A stretch of DNA of 64,000 nt, from contig NZ_VMBG01000002.1 in NCBI RefSeq assembly GCF_007559335.1, positions 922,501-986,500 on the forward strand, in the 5' to 3' direction. This stretch comes from Rariglobus hedericola. GTDB taxonomy: Bacteria > Verrucomicrobiota > Verrucomicrobiia > Opitutales > Opitutaceae. The notes below the pieces were generated by a model that saw nothing but the letters and a program-made list of their open reading frames with translations, searched no databases and was not told the origin of the DNA. Positions 27,643 to 36,010 of the stretch are shown piece after piece. Position 1 is the stretch's first letter; each line of letters starts with the position of its first letter. The translations under genes were made by a program, and so were the position numbers.

Positions 27643-28572
27643 ATGCGTATTCTCGTGACTGGCGGCGCCGGCTTTTTGGGATCTCATCTCTGCGATCGTC
27701 TGCTCAAAGACGGCAACGATGTCATCTGTCTCGATAATTTTTTCACCGGCCGGAAGAGCAACATCGCGCATCTTCACGGGCGCCCCGACTTCGAACTCGT
27801 GCGCCACGATGTGATCGATCCCTTCAAGTTCGAGGTGGACCAGATCTACAATCTCGCCTGCCCGGCCTCGCCTCCGCACTACCAGTTCAACCCGATCAAA
27901 ACCACCAAGACCTCGGTCATGGGTGCGATCAACGCCCTCGGTCTCGCCAAGCGCGTGCGGGCGCGCGTGTTTCAGGCGAGCACCTCGGAAGTTTACGGCG
28001 ATCCTAGCGTGCATCCGCAGCCCGAAAGCTATTGGGGCAATGTGAACCCGATCGGTAAACGCTCGTGTTACGATGAAGGCAAGCGCGTCGCCGAGACGTT
28101 GTTCTTCGATTATCACCGCGAGAACAAAGTCGATATCCGCATCGTCCGTATTTTTAACACCTACGGCCCGCGCATGCATCCGAACGACGGCCGCGTCGTT
28201 TCCAACTTCATCGTGCAGGCGCTCAAGGGCGAAGATATCACCATTTACGGCGACGGGTTGCAGACGCGTTCGTTCTGCTACGTGGACGATTTGATCGAGG
28301 GCTTCGTGCGCCTGATGAACCAGACCGAGACCGTCGGCCCGATCAACATCGGCAATCCCGGTGAATTCACGATGCTGCAACTGGCCGAGCTCACCCTCAA
28401 ACTCGTGGGCGGAAAATCGAAGATCGTTTATCGTCCGTTGCCTTCCGACGACCCGAAACAACGCCGCCCCGATATCACGCTCGCGCAAAAATACCTGAAC
28501 AACTGGTCGCCCAACGTTCAGCTTGAAGAAGGCCTGAAGCGCACCATCGCCTACTTTAAAACACAGGTTTGA
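27643..28572 (+). CDS. UDP-glucuronate decarboxylase (UDP-xylose synthase)
   Basis: 309 residues from the ATG at 27643, which begins directly at the Rossmann motif [20 protein letters not shown]; an earlier in-frame start adds 18 unrelated residues. The extended-SDR features are present: the [11 protein letters not shown]-type loop diagnostic of UXS ([20 protein letters not shown]), the Ser in STSEVYGDP and the YDEGK catalytic Tyr-Lys. It would make UDP-xylose for cell-surface polysaccharides. It stands between tgt and the sugar-utilisation region. Confidence 0.95.
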   Translation: MRILVTGGAGFLGSHLCDRLLKDGNDVICLDNFFTGRKSNIAHLHGRPDFELVRHDVIDPFKFEVDQIYNLACPASPPHYQFNPIKTTKTSVMGAINALGLAKRVRARVFQASTSEVYGDPSVHPQPESYWGNVNPIGKRSCYDEGKRVAETLFFDYHRENKVDIRIVRIFNTYGPRMHPNDGRVVSNFIVQALKGEDITIYGDGLQTRSFCYVDDLIEGFVRLMNQTETVGPINIGNPGEFTMLQLAELTLKLVGGKSKIVYRPLPSDDPKQRRPDITLAQKYLNNWSPNVQLEEGLKRTIAYFKTQV

Positions 28573-28607
28573 ACGAACGGGCTGGTGGGGCGGCGGCCGG
28601 TGGTTTT

Positions 28608-28636
28608 ATTCTGTATCTATAAATTAAATACAGAAT
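28608..28636. repeat. AT-rich perfect inverted repeat between convergent genes
   Basis: Nine-base arms ATTCTGTAT and ATACAGAAT flank an 11-base AT-rich spacer. It lies between the end of the UDP-xylose synthase gene and the end of the leftward regulator. The arms are too AT-rich for a typical intrinsic terminator, so it may be a protein-binding site or a weak bidirectional terminator. Confidence 0.55.
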
Positions 28637-28684
28637 GTCGGGTGTGCGGATTGGCCGCGTGCGCGGCAGGGTTGGGGCAGTGGA

Positions 28685-30568
28685 CTAAGGTTTCAGCACC
28701 GTCACGGCGAGCACGCCGAGAGTCGTGGAAAGCGTGGCGTCGACGGACACTTCGAGGCTGTCGACGATCTTGTCGGGCGACGGATTGATCCATTCGAGCG
28801 TGTAGAGATAGACGTGTCTCGGCAGATGGCCGGCCTCCTCGCTTTCCATGATAGGCGCCATGCGTGCGCCAGGGAAATCCATGTGCGGGAAATCGGGCCA
28901 CCAGTCCTGAATGTTGGGAGTGACGGCGTCGGTGGTCTGTTGCGAGGGGTTGTAGTCGGGCGGTGGCTGACCGAGGGAAACCAGCGGCACATTTCCGAGG
29001 CAGGTCTTGCGATTGAGGAAACGGTAACGGGCGAAGGGATGCAGAAATTTCGCGTAACCGCAGCCGTGGAGGATGTAGACGGCACGGACTTTTTGTTTGA
29101 TCGGGATGATCAATGTGTCGGGCAATTTTTGAGAGTTCCCCGTGGTGTTGACCGCCGAGTGGAAAACAATGGCTCCGCAATCCGAGCGGCGCGGGCCGCC
29201 AAGGATGTTAAACGGCACGCCATGGATTTCGTGAGGGCCGGGGGGGAATTGTTTGAGCGGCAGATCGCCGAGCCAGCCGCGGCGAAAGTTGAGCGGACGG
29301 TTTACAAGCGTTCCCAGATCAATCGGCGCGAAACGCGGGCGTTCGGACAATGATGCTTTTGCTGCCAGCGGGTAGGCCATGCGCAGGCAGGATTCGAGTG
29401 CGCGTGCGATCTCGGCGGGAGGCTGGAGTTTTCGGCTGGCCGTGTGTGACGCGATCGAGGGGTCTTCCTTTGGTTCAGGAGATGTATCGTTGAGGACTGC
29501 CGGGGGCCGAGTGGAGTTGCGTGCTATGAACTGCGACTGGATGAGCACGGAGCAGGGTGGGGGCAGGATACCTAGATTTTTTTTCTTTCGGGTCGCGCGC
29601 TGGGCCAGATTGAAAGCGGTTTCCTGCAAGAGTGCCACGTCGATGGTCAGGCTGGTGACCGGAATTGTGGCGTGTGCCGGAGATTTAGAGGCGCCGATAA
29701 ACAGGAGCGACAACTCGGCGGGCACGCGCCGTCCTTTCTGGTGTAACTGTTCCTGCAGCAACTGGACGTTGTAATCCAATCCGGAGAACACGATCAAAGC
29801 GGTGATTTCCCTCCATGAGTTGACCAGCAGATCGGCGACCTCGACGGCTTCCTCTTTCAGGCGCGCATTCGTTTGCAGGTAGATGCGACTGGCGGATTTA
29901 TTGAGTTGGTTACGCCGGCATATCTGCTCCCAGCCATAAAGCACCTCAATGGCTCCGGGATTGGTGGGCGGTGCGGTGACGAAACCTATTTCGCGATGCC
30001 CCAGCTTGAGCAGGTGGTTGATGGCGATTTCCAGATCATGAAGATTGTCACTGTTAACCGAATAAATGGCGGCCGACGACTGGCCGATGCCAACCACCGG
30101 TATGCCGTGTTTGAGCAGACGGGCGGCAATCGGTTCCCACAACGATACGGGCGCCACATAGGGCGGATCGAAGATGACGGCCTCGGTGTCGCGGCTATCC
30201 AGACGGTCGAGTGCCAAGGCAGCTTCGTCGGCGGATTGCCAGGTGTGCACAACGAGTTTGACGCCCATTTCCTTGGCGACGCGCTTGTAGCTCGGGAGAT
30301 GAACGGATCGTTGGGCAATCACCAGATGGCAGGTGAGACCGGCGTCGATGCGGGTGCTGGCGGCGACCGTGAGCTTGTAGCCTTCACGCTCGACGCGCCC
30401 CTCCGATATGAGACGGGCCATCGCGCGATTGAGTGCGTAGTGTTGAATGCCGAGCTGCACGGCGAGCGCACGTTCTGAAGGCAGGCGGGTGCCGGGTTTT
30501 TGGGCGGAAGTATCCAGCCATTCGCGCAGGCGGGTATCGGCTTCGTTAACAAGACGGCCAAAGGACAT
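28685..30568 (-). CDS. GntR/LacI-type sugar regulator with C-terminal beta-sandwich domain (paralogue 1)
   Basis: 627 residues from the ATG at 30568. Residues 1-75 are a GntR winged helix (LPSERALAVQLGIQHYALNR, AMARLISEGRVEREGYKL). About 80-360 resemble the LacI/GalR periplasmic-binding sensor (HGIPVVGIGQSSAAIYSVN, HLLKLGHREIGFVTAP), the AraR-like arrangement. After a linker, about 395-627 form an extra domain (NFRRGWLGDLPLKQ, AVYILHGCGYAK, NIQDWWPDFPHMDFP, YLYTLEWINPSP) that looks like a beta-sandwich ligand-binding module and is shared with the regulator at 46336-48222. A palindrome ten bases before the start suggests autoregulation. It is divergent from the GH94 gene. Confidence 0.88.
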   Translation of the reverse strand: MSFGRLVNEADTRLREWLDTSAQKPGTRLPSERALAVQLGIQHYALNRAMARLISEGRVEREGYKLTVAASTRIDAGLTCHLVIAQRSVHLPSYKRVAKEMGVKLVVHTWQSADEAALALDRLDSRDTEAVIFDPPYVAPVSLWEPIAARLLKHGIPVVGIGQSSAAIYSVNSDNLHDLEIAINHLLKLGHREIGFVTAPPTNPGAIEVLYGWEQICRRNQLNKSASRIYLQTNARLKEEAVEVADLLVNSWREITALIVFSGLDYNVQLLQEQLHQKGRRVPAELSLLFIGASKSPAHATIPVTSLTIDVALLQETAFNLAQRATRKKKNLGILPPPCSVLIQSQFIARNSTRPPAVLNDTSPEPKEDPSIASHTASRKLQPPAEIARALESCLRMAYPLAAKASLSERPRFAPIDLGTLVNRPLNFRRGWLGDLPLKQFPPGPHEIHGVPFNILGGPRRSDCGAIVFHSAVNTTGNSQKLPDTLIIPIKQKVRAVYILHGCGYAKFLHPFARYRFLNRKTCLGNVPLVSLGQPPPDYNPSQQTTDAVTPNIQDWWPDFPHMDFPGARMAPIMESEEAGHLPRHVYLYTLEWINPSPDKIVDSLEVSVDATLSTTLGVLAVTVLKP

Positions 30569-30578
30569 AGGGGTATAA

Positions 30579-30588
30579 TGTTTAAACA
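30579..30588. promoter_or_regulatory. Candidate operator, regulator promoter
   Basis: Perfect palindrome TGTTTAAACA; read towards the regulator gene it is TTGTTTAAACAT. It lies 10 bases upstream of the regulator start and overlaps its predicted -10, which fits negative autoregulation. Confidence 0.6.
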
Positions 30589-30664
30589 AGGGAGTCGCAG
30601 CCGGTGTCAACGCGCGCGAAGGAATTGTTTATGCTATTATGATTTCACGTAGGCGGGCGGCCGG

Positions 30665-30676
30665 TTGTTCAAACAA
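30665..30676 (+). promoter_or_regulatory. Candidate operator upstream of the GH94 operon
   Basis: TTGTTCAAACAA, inverted half-sites TTGTT/AACAA. The identical 12-mer, in the same orientation relative to the gene, precedes the esterase gene at 54237-56156, and an 11/12 match precedes the SGNH gene. It resembles AraR-type operators in form. Confidence 0.6.
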
Positions 30677-30964
30677 ATAGATTAAATAATCGAGTTTGGC
30701 CGAAAAATTTATCCGCCATGCCGAGGAGTGATGCTTACGGCTTAACGTGAATTCGTGCCGCTTTAAATCGCTGGCTCGACCCTTCACCCCATGCCCCTTT
30801 CCCGTCTGCTTATCGCCGGCCTTTTGGCTGCACGTTTCATGCACGTCGCCCATCCCGGTGACTTGCCGGTCGTGTGTGGGGTTTCGGCCTGAAGCTCCAG
30901 CGACGGGCTGCCGGACGTCCTTAAGCTCTCAGTAATTTTTATATAACAACACTCAGCCTTCTCG

Positions 30965-33364
30965 ATGAATTACGGACGCTTTGATTCCGCCGCCCATGAA
31001 TACGTAGTCACCCGTCCCGACACGCCGCGGGCCTGGTCCAACTACCTCGGTTCTCGTCGCTACGGCGGCATCGTGACTAACAATGCCGGCGGTTATTCCT
31101 TCACCCGTTCGCCGGCCGAAGGTCGCATCCTCCGTCATCGCTACAACTCCGTTCCGGCGGAGCAACCCGGACGTGTTTTCTATCTGCGCGATCGGGACAG
31201 TGCCGATTACTGGTCGTCCGCCTGGCAACCGGTCGCCAAGCCGCTGGACCGCTATCGCACCGAGACACGCTTCGGCCCCGGTTACGCCGATATCACCAGT
31301 GATTACGCGGGAATCAAAACAGAGTCGCTCTACTTCATTCCGCTGAATCAGGAATTTGAATACTGGCGTTTACGCGTCACGAACACCGGCACCAAGCCCC
31401 GCCGTCTGAGCGTATTTGCCTGTGCCGAGTTCACCACCGAGTGGAACCTGCTCAACGACCTGCTTAATCTTCAATACACCCAATATATCGGCGAGGCCGC
31501 CTGGCGTGATGGCTTCATCCGCGCTTCGTCCTGTTCGCGTCTCCCCGAGGATAAAGCCAACTTCGCCAATCGCGACCAATCGCGCTGGTGGTGGATGACT
31601 CTCGTCGGCGGCGACATCGCCGGCCACGACTGCGACCGCGATTCCTTTCTCGGTTCTTATCGCAGTTACGACCGGCCGCTTGCAGTCGAACGCGGCACCT
31701 GCGGCAACAGTGCCGGTTTTTCTGACAACACCTGTGGCGTCATCCAGAGCGACATCGAGCTTGCGCCCGGTGAAACACGCGAGGTGCTCGTGTTGCTCGG
31801 CATCGGTAAAAGCGAACGCGAAGGCCGTGCCACGCGCCGCAAGTTCGGCACCGCCGCCGCGTGCGAAAAGGAATTCACCGCGCTCAAGGCTCATTGGCAC
31901 GCATTGCTCGAAACGCTCCATGTTGAAACGCCCGATGCCGACTTCGACCACATGACGAACACGTGGGGCGCCTACAACGCGCTCGTGACACTCGAGTGGT
32001 CGCGCTCGTGCTCGCTCGTTTACACCGGTGAACACCGCGACGGTTTCGGTTTCCGTGACACCGTGCAGGACATGCTCGGGGTGGTCGCGATGGTGCCGGA
32101 CATCGTGCGCGAACGCCTCGTGCTCATGCTCTCGGGCCAGGATGCTTCCGGCGGCGCGCAGCCTGATGTGCGTCCGTGGTTGCATGTGCCGGGCCAGATG
32201 AAACCGACTCCGCCGGGAAATTATCGCAGCGATGATTGCCTGTGGTTTTTCAATACGATCCCTGCCTACGTCGCCGAGACGGGAGACAGCGCTTTTTATG
32301 ACGAAGTCGTGCCGTTTGCCGATAAGGGCAAGGCGACTGTCCTCGGTCATCTGCGCCGTGCGCTGGAGTTCAACCTCGCGCGCACCGGTCGCAACGGTCT
32401 GCCCTGCGGACTGCTCGCCGACTGGAACGACTGCCTTAAGCTCGGTTATAAGGGCGAGTCCGTCTTCGTCGCGTTCCAAGTGCGTCTCGGTCTTGCGACC
32501 TATGCGGAGATCGCCGGTGCGAAAAAACTCACGCGTGAACGCTCTTGGGCACTGGCCGAACTCAAGAAAATCGACCGTGCCATCACTCGAACCTGTTGGG
32601 ACGGCAAGTGGTTCATCTGGGCCATCGCCGAGGACGGAACGGTTTACGGATCGGCCAAGGCGAAGGAGGGTCGCATTTATTTGAATACGCAGTGCTGGGC
32701 GATTCTTTCGGGCTATGCCGACACGAACCAGGCGAAGAGTGCGCTGGCCTCCGTGAAGAAGCTGCTCGCCTCGGACTACGGTGTGGCGATGTGCGCTCCG
32801 CCGTTTGCGAAGACTCCGGTCAAGGTCATGCGCGCCGTGCTCTTTAATCCGGGTAACAAGGAAAACGCCGGTATCTTCTCCCACACGCAAAGCTGGGCGG
32901 TGCTCGCCGAGATCATGGCCGGGGACGGCGATCAGGCCTATGACTACTACCGCTCCTTCATGCCCTCGGCGCAAAATGATCAGATCGAGAAGCGCGAGAT
33001 CGAACCGTTCGCGCATTGCCAGAGCACCCACTCGCAGTTCTCGAAAAAGTTTGGCATGTCACGCGTGCCTTGGTTGTCGGGCACCGCGTCCTGGGCGCAT
33101 TACACGGCGACGAATCACATTCTTGGACTGCGCCCCGAGACCGGCGGCTTGCGCATCGATCCGTGTATTCCGAGCACCTGGCCCGGTTTTAAGGCGCGCC
33201 GTCTGTTCCGTGGCCGCGAAGTGCACGTCGAGGTGCGTAATCCGAACGAACTTAATCGCGGCGTCTCTCACCTGCTCGTCGATGGCGAACGCATCGAAGG
33301 TAACTTGCTCCCCTTGTCGGCACTCAACGCGGTTACACGTGTGATCGCAGTCATCGGAAATTAA
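30965..33364 (+). CDS. Glycoside phosphorylase of family GH94 (cellobiose-phosphorylase-like)
   Basis: 799 residues, cytoplasmic (no signal peptide), the size of cellobiose and chitobiose phosphorylases. The N-terminal beta-sandwich starts MNYGRFDSAAHEYVVTRPDTPRAW-like, with RDSADYWSSAWQPV. The catalytic (alpha/alpha)6 barrel has GFGFRDTVQDMLG, SGGAQPDVRPWLHVP-type text, the general acid in YRSDDCLW (D423-D424) and LLADWNDCLKLG. It would phosphorolyse an imported beta-linked disaccharide to a sugar 1-phosphate. The substrate (cellobiose, laminaribiose or other) cannot be fixed from sequence. It leads an operon with the deacetylase and beta-helix genes. Confidence 0.88.
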   Translation: MNYGRFDSAAHEYVVTRPDTPRAWSNYLGSRRYGGIVTNNAGGYSFTRSPAEGRILRHRYNSVPAEQPGRVFYLRDRDSADYWSSAWQPVAKPLDRYRTETRFGPGYADITSDYAGIKTESLYFIPLNQEFEYWRLRVTNTGTKPRRLSVFACAEFTTEWNLLNDLLNLQYTQYIGEAAWRDGFIRASSCSRLPEDKANFANRDQSRWWWMTLVGGDIAGHDCDRDSFLGSYRSYDRPLAVERGTCGNSAGFSDNTCGVIQSDIELAPGETREVLVLLGIGKSEREGRATRRKFGTAAACEKEFTALKAHWHALLETLHVETPDADFDHMTNTWGAYNALVTLEWSRSCSLVYTGEHRDGFGFRDTVQDMLGVVAMVPDIVRERLVLMLSGQDASGGAQPDVRPWLHVPGQMKPTPPGNYRSDDCLWFFNTIPAYVAETGDSAFYDEVVPFADKGKATVLGHLRRALEFNLARTGRNGLPCGLLADWNDCLKLGYKGESVFVAFQVRLGLATYAEIAGAKKLTRERSWALAELKKIDRAITRTCWDGKWFIWAIAEDGTVYGSAKAKEGRIYLNTQCWAILSGYADTNQAKSALASVKKLLASDYGVAMCAPPFAKTPVKVMRAVLFNPGNKENAGIFSHTQSWAVLAEIMAGDGDQAYDYYRSFMPSAQNDQIEKREIEPFAHCQSTHSQFSKKFGMSRVPWLSGTASWAHYTATNHILGLRPETGGLRIDPCIPSTWPGFKARRLFRGREVHVEVRNPNELNRGVSHLLVDGERIEGNLLPLSALNAVTRVIAVIGN

Positions 33365-33387
33365 ACCCCCAGCTCATCTTTTACCCT

Positions 33388-34359
33388 ATGAAAACATCCG
33401 CACTCATTACTTGTCTGGCTCTCGTGCTTAGTCCGTTCGCTGCGTTTGCCGAGACGGGCACCACCCGCATCGCACAATGGAAGGACGACAAGAAAAGCCC
33501 CTTCATGCTGATGTTTGACGACGCGTGTCCTTCGCAAGTCGGCAACGCCGTGCCTGAACTTAAGAAACGCGAACTGGCCGCGACATTTTATAATTTTCCA
33601 GCGGCCGGTCATTACCAGGGAAACAAAGCGTTTTGGGAAACGACGGTGCCGGCGATCCCCGGATTCGTTTACGGAAACCACACGATCAATCACAAGGGTT
33701 TCTCGTCCGTGACTGACGCGGAAAAAGAAATCGCTGATGCAAACGCCACGATCATGCGCCTGTTTCCAGGGAAATCGCCGCGCCTGGTTTCCTATGCTGA
33801 TCCGGGCGGCGTGAAGAACGCCATCAGCGGCCCCGAGATCGATTCGATCTTGGCCAAGAACAACCTCGTGCGCCGTCCTGAATTCGGCGGGCATGGCGGT
33901 GGTATTGCGTATCGCACCGCGAGCGACGTGCTGGCTGCGGTTGACCGTGCGATCGGCAAGGGCACGCAGGAATACATCATCTTCCATGGTGTCGGTGGCG
34001 ACTGGATCGTTTTCCCGCAAGCGGAGTTCACCCAGCTGCTCGATGGGTTGGTGACTCGTCGCGACTCGCTGTGGATCACCGATACCATTTCGGTCCACAA
34101 ATATGAAACCGCCCGCGCCAAGGCTCAGGTGAAATTCAAAAACGACGGTCCGGCGCAAATCCGGGTATTACTCACTGCCGATGTGAACCTCGCGCTCTAT
34201 GACCAGCCGTTGACGCTGATCACGCAGGTGCCTGCCGCTTGGAAAAAATGCCAGGTCGTCCAAGGCACCTCGAAGGTCACGGTTCCCGTTGAAAACGGCG
34301 AGGCCCGCTACGATGCGGTGCCCGGCGCGACGATGATCACGCTGACGCCAGCAGGCTGA
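33388..34359 (+). CDS. Secreted polysaccharide deacetylase (NodB/CE4-like)
   Basis: 323 residues with a signal peptide (ALITCLALVLSPFAAFA). The NodB domain shows the Asp pair in LMFDDACPSQVG and the metal histidines in YGNHTINHKG, and later IIFHGVGGDW. A roughly 75-residue C-terminal beta-rich tail follows the barrel (QVKFKNDGPAQIRVLL). It would act in the periplasm or outside the cell on acetylated polysaccharide. It lies 23 bases after the GH94 gene. Confidence 0.82.
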   Translation: MKTSALITCLALVLSPFAAFAETGTTRIAQWKDDKKSPFMLMFDDACPSQVGNAVPELKKRELAATFYNFPAAGHYQGNKAFWETTVPAIPGFVYGNHTINHKGFSSVTDAEKEIADANATIMRLFPGKSPRLVSYADPGGVKNAISGPEIDSILAKNNLVRRPEFGGHGGGIAYRTASDVLAAVDRAIGKGTQEYIIFHGVGGDWIVFPQAEFTQLLDGLVTRRDSLWITDTISVHKYETARAKAQVKFKNDGPAQIRVLLTADVNLALYDQPLTLITQVPAAWKKCQVVQGTSKVTVPVENGEARYDAVPGATMITLTPAG

Positions 34360-34381
34360 TCCACCGGCTGATCTGTTTAAC

Positions 34382-35791
34382 GTGAAAACTTGTTTACGGG
34401 TCGGGGTGCAATCACTGCTCTGGATTTTGGCCTTCGCGTGTGCGGGCGCGAGCAAGGCTGCGGAGAGTTCTGATTTGCCCGGAGATTCTCTGCAGCCGGT
34501 GGTGGCGTATCAGCACCCGCGGTCTTTGGCGCGTTCGGCGGTTTATCGTGTCTGGGCCAACGGCCAGCCGGTCGAGGTGTTGCAGGGCGGCAATGCGGAT
34601 TTCGTTACGTTTGAATCGGACGGACCGGTGGAATTGCGCATCGAAGCGACCGGCCTTATGGCCAAGGCGACCGTGAGACCGCTTTCAAGAGGCGTGGCTT
34701 TTGAAATCAATGACCGCGTGATGACCTTCAGGATTGAGAAACCTCAATATCTGGGCGTCTCCGTTCCGGGGCTCATTGATCTCTATATTTACGCCAACGC
34801 GATCGAGCGAAACCGGCCGGCGAAATCAGATCCGGGTCTTCACTATTTCGCAGCGGGGCAGGTTTACGAAATCGGTGATTTTAAACTGAAATCGGGCGAG
34901 ACGTTTTACATCGAAGGCGGCGCGGTCGTGAAAGGAAATCTGCATGCGCCGAAGGCCTCGCACGTGCGCATCGCGGGCCGCGGAATACTGGATGGCAGTT
35001 ACTACAATTTCGCGAAGAAAGAGGAGAAGCGGTCGATCGTGTTCGAGGAGTCTCAGGGTATTTTGATCGAAGATATCATCATGATTCACCCGTCGTCGTG
35101 GATGATTGTGATCGGCGCGAGTCGTGATGCGCACATCCGGCGCGTGAAACAAATCGGCTCAGTCATGTCCACCGACGGAGTGGATATTTGCGGCTCACGT
35201 GACGTGCTCATCGAGCAGTGTTTTTTTCGCAACGACGACGACAACATCGCCATCAAATCCATCGCACGAAAAGGTTATCTGCCTTGGGTGGGTAACATTG
35301 AAAACGTGACCGTGCGCGACTGCGTTTTCTACAAGGGACAGCCTGGGAATTCCATGGAGATTGGCTTTGAGCTGAGCGCGGACCGCGTGAGCAACATCGT
35401 CTTCGAGAACATTGATGTGGTGACCAAGGGTGGGGACGGCGCGGTGTTTGCCATGCACAACAGCGACCGTGCGCTCATTGAGAATGTTCGCTGGGAAAAC
35501 ATTCGAGTCGAAAGTTACTGGGGGAAGTTGATCGACCTCCGGGTTTTCAAGAGCCGCTTTACGAAGGATGAAGAGCGTGGCCAGATTCGAGGTGTGACGT
35601 TTAAGAACATCCGCGTGAACCATCCGCCCGGGCACAACGGCTATGTGGTTTCGTTGTTGGGCGGTGCGTCCGCCGACAAACCTGTTCAGGGCGTGGTCAT
35701 CGAGGATTTGTATTTAGGTGAGACAAAGGTCACCACGATTGAACAACTCGAACTCCTGACCCGGCATTGCGACGAGGTCATCTTCAAGTGA
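34382..35791 (+). CDS. Secreted GH28-like parallel beta-helix protein
   Basis: 469 residues from a GTG at 34382, 22 bases after the deacetylase, with a signal peptide (SLLWILAFACAGASKAA). A beta-sandwich of about 100 residues precedes a right-handed beta-helix with GRGILDGSYYNFA, STDGVDICGSRDVLIEQ and RNDDDNIAIKS, which match the polygalacturonase NTD and DD motifs. The GHG and RIK motifs of true GH28 enzymes are not seen (GQPGNSMEIGFE stands in place of GHG), so the substrate and mechanism may differ. It is strongly similar to the partial gene at 62954. Confidence 0.75.
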   Translation: MKTCLRVGVQSLLWILAFACAGASKAAESSDLPGDSLQPVVAYQHPRSLARSAVYRVWANGQPVEVLQGGNADFVTFESDGPVELRIEATGLMAKATVRPLSRGVAFEINDRVMTFRIEKPQYLGVSVPGLIDLYIYANAIERNRPAKSDPGLHYFAAGQVYEIGDFKLKSGETFYIEGGAVVKGNLHAPKASHVRIAGRGILDGSYYNFAKKEEKRSIVFEESQGILIEDIIMIHPSSWMIVIGASRDAHIRRVKQIGSVMSTDGVDICGSRDVLIEQCFFRNDDDNIAIKSIARKGYLPWVGNIENVTVRDCVFYKGQPGNSMEIGFELSADRVSNIVFENIDVVTKGGDGAVFAMHNSDRALIENVRWENIRVESYWGKLIDLRVFKSRFTKDEERGQIRGVTFKNIRVNHPPGHNGYVVSLLGGASADKPVQGVVIEDLYLGETKVTTIEQLELLTRHCDEVIFK

Positions 35792-35880
35792 GATTGAGGG
35801 CAGTTAATACTGTGAAGTTGCGACGCGGCTATCAAGGAACGCCCTGTTGCAAGCACGCTGCTTTTGGCCGTGTTCCCAAA

Positions 35881-35891
35881 TGTTTAAAACA
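35881..35891. promoter_or_regulatory. Possible weak operator upstream of the beta-repeat gene
   Basis: TGTTTAAAACA is an inverted repeat TGTTT/AAACA with a one-base centre. It resembles the TGTTYAAACA motif seen elsewhere in this region but has different spacing, so the assignment is tentative. Confidence 0.35.
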
Positions 35892-36010
35892 CTTTGTGAA
35901 ATTTTTCGCTCTGTAGGGGGAATAGCCTATCAACCGCGACCAAGTCGGTTCATTTGAGATTCAGTAAAGTTTTACCCCTGCGGTTCCCCTCCGCTCTTAC
36001 CCCTGAAATT

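Larger units (their letters stand above)
30569..30964. other. Divergent control region between the regulator and the GH94 operon
   Basis: 396 bases with no supported gene. It holds two copies of the TTGTTYAAACAW motif (30579-30588 and 30665-30676). A TTGACA box on the minus strand (30605-30610) lies 18 bases before TTTAAA (30581-30586), so a promoter for the regulator would have its -10 inside the first palindrome. Towards the GH94 gene an AT-rich TATAAC at 30942-30947 is a possible -10 without a clear -35. Confidence 0.6.

Noticed and set aside
30747-30935. Short rightward frame (62 residues) in the divergent control region
   Set aside because: It is Pro/Cys/Arg-rich with no ribosome-binding site or recognisable motif, and it lies in a region with promoter-like elements.
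31370-33031. 553-residue leftward frame opposite the GH94 gene
   Set aside because: It is a shadow of a well-supported GH94 protein with no domain of its own.
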